Of a stretch of DNA of 32,207 bases, positions 32,169 to 32,207 are shown piece after piece. The stretch covers positions 1 to 32,207 of the forward strand of contig JAQXKS010000044.1 of assembly GCA_029010575.1 (NCBI GenBank), given 5' to 3'. How positions within the stretch are numbered: the first letter of the stretch is position 1; every line of letters begins with the position of its first letter. The position numbers and the translations under genes are program-made. Origin of the DNA: Bacteroidales bacterium. GTDB taxonomy: Bacteria; Bacteroidota; Bacteroidia; Bacteroidales; UBA932. The notes under the pieces are model-generated. The model ran no database searches and was not told where the DNA came from. It was given only the letters and a program-made list of their open reading frames with translations.

Positions 32169-32207
32169 TTACATCCGATGATACTTTTTGTAGTATCCTA
32201 ACAACGA
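32169..32207 (-). CDS. Possible C-terminal tail of the intron-encoded reverse transcriptase (partial)
   Basis: The frame SLLGYYKKYHRM ends with TAA just before domain V, where the intron protein's end may lie. Only 12 residues are visible and they carry no diagnostic motif, so this is placed by position alone. The alternative is non-coding domain IV sequence; GATACT/AGTATC here can also form a hairpin. Confidence 0.25.
   Translation of the reverse strand, partial: SLLGYYKKYHRM

Larger units (their letters stand above)
32070..32207 (-). mobile_element. Group II intron, 3' end (domains V and VI), partial
   Basis: Domain V is complete at 32166-32133. Domain VI follows as a hairpin: GAGAGG (32131-32126) pairs with CCT-A-CTC (32079-32073), leaving the bulged A at 32076 as the branch point 6 bases before the 3' end; GGTAAACG/CGTTTACC (32123-32116 and 32088-32081) forms the next stem. 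The intron ends ...CTCGAT at 32070, a usual A-Y 3' end. The body, with a maturase gene, would lie off the right edge. Confidence 0.9.

Noticed and set aside
1-32207. CRISPR array, prophage, integron or defence island
   Set aside because: No regularly spaced direct repeats, phage structural genes, integrase or known defence genes were found; the only mobile DNA is the intron end at the right edge.

Overview
The window looks like chromosomal DNA of a member of the Bacteroidales (phylum Bacteroidota). The reasons are the repeated promoter form TTG-N19/20-TAnnTTTG (the Bacteroides-type -33/-7 promoter) before many genes, the near absence of Shine-Dalgarno sequences, families typical of this phylum (DUF4296 lipoprotein, C69 dipeptidase with signal peptide, long PurM, secreted beta-barrel proteins), and the 16S 5' end at the left edge. 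The genus cannot be fixed from the sequence alone. Nearly all of it is ordinary core genome, densely packed in short operons on both strands; the only mobile DNA seen is the 3' end of a group II intron at the right edge.

Left part (1-10.6 kb): the first bases of a 16S rRNA gene (minus strand) with its leader and promoter; a secreted C69 peptidase; a YitT-type membrane protein; an ATP-grasp-like protein of unknown role; a nitroreductase with a lipoprotein signal; an ArsB/NhaD-type sodium:proton antiporter; an rplS-tRNA-Arg(ACG) transcription unit ending in a strong terminator; grpE-dnaJ; and a secreted transglutaminase-like protein preceded by a small lipoprotein.

Middle (10.6-24.1 kb): fba diverges from gmk-nadD; pyrE, an SRPBCC protein and an RsmF-type rRNA methyltransferase follow; then tRNA-Cys(GCA). 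On the minus strand purM, a large lipoprotein and a 3'-5' exonuclease/RlmI-like methyltransferase fusion form one operon, and a polysaccharide deacetylase, purD and a membrane protein form another. An aspartate-type aminotransferase lies between them. Two steps of de novo purine synthesis (PurD, PurM), one of pyrimidine synthesis (PyrE), GMP phosphorylation (Gmk) and NAD synthesis (NadD) make this a nucleotide-rich neighbourhood mixed with translation genes.

Right part (24.1-32.2 kb): DUF4296 lipoprotein, amidohydrolase, radical SAM protein, deoC, a small beta-barrel protein and an SLC13-type anion transporter on the plus strand; then on the minus strand a histidine kinase with a large periplasmic helical sensor, whose upstream region is interrupted about 25 bases before its start codon by the group II intron.

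No clear novel defence or mobile system is visible. The points most worth a second look are the exonuclease-methyltransferase fusion, the secreted transglutaminase-like/lipoprotein pair with hairpins between its genes, the shared extended promoter of stable-RNA and ribosomal genes, terminators placed inside convergent neighbours, and the intron beside the sensor kinase.
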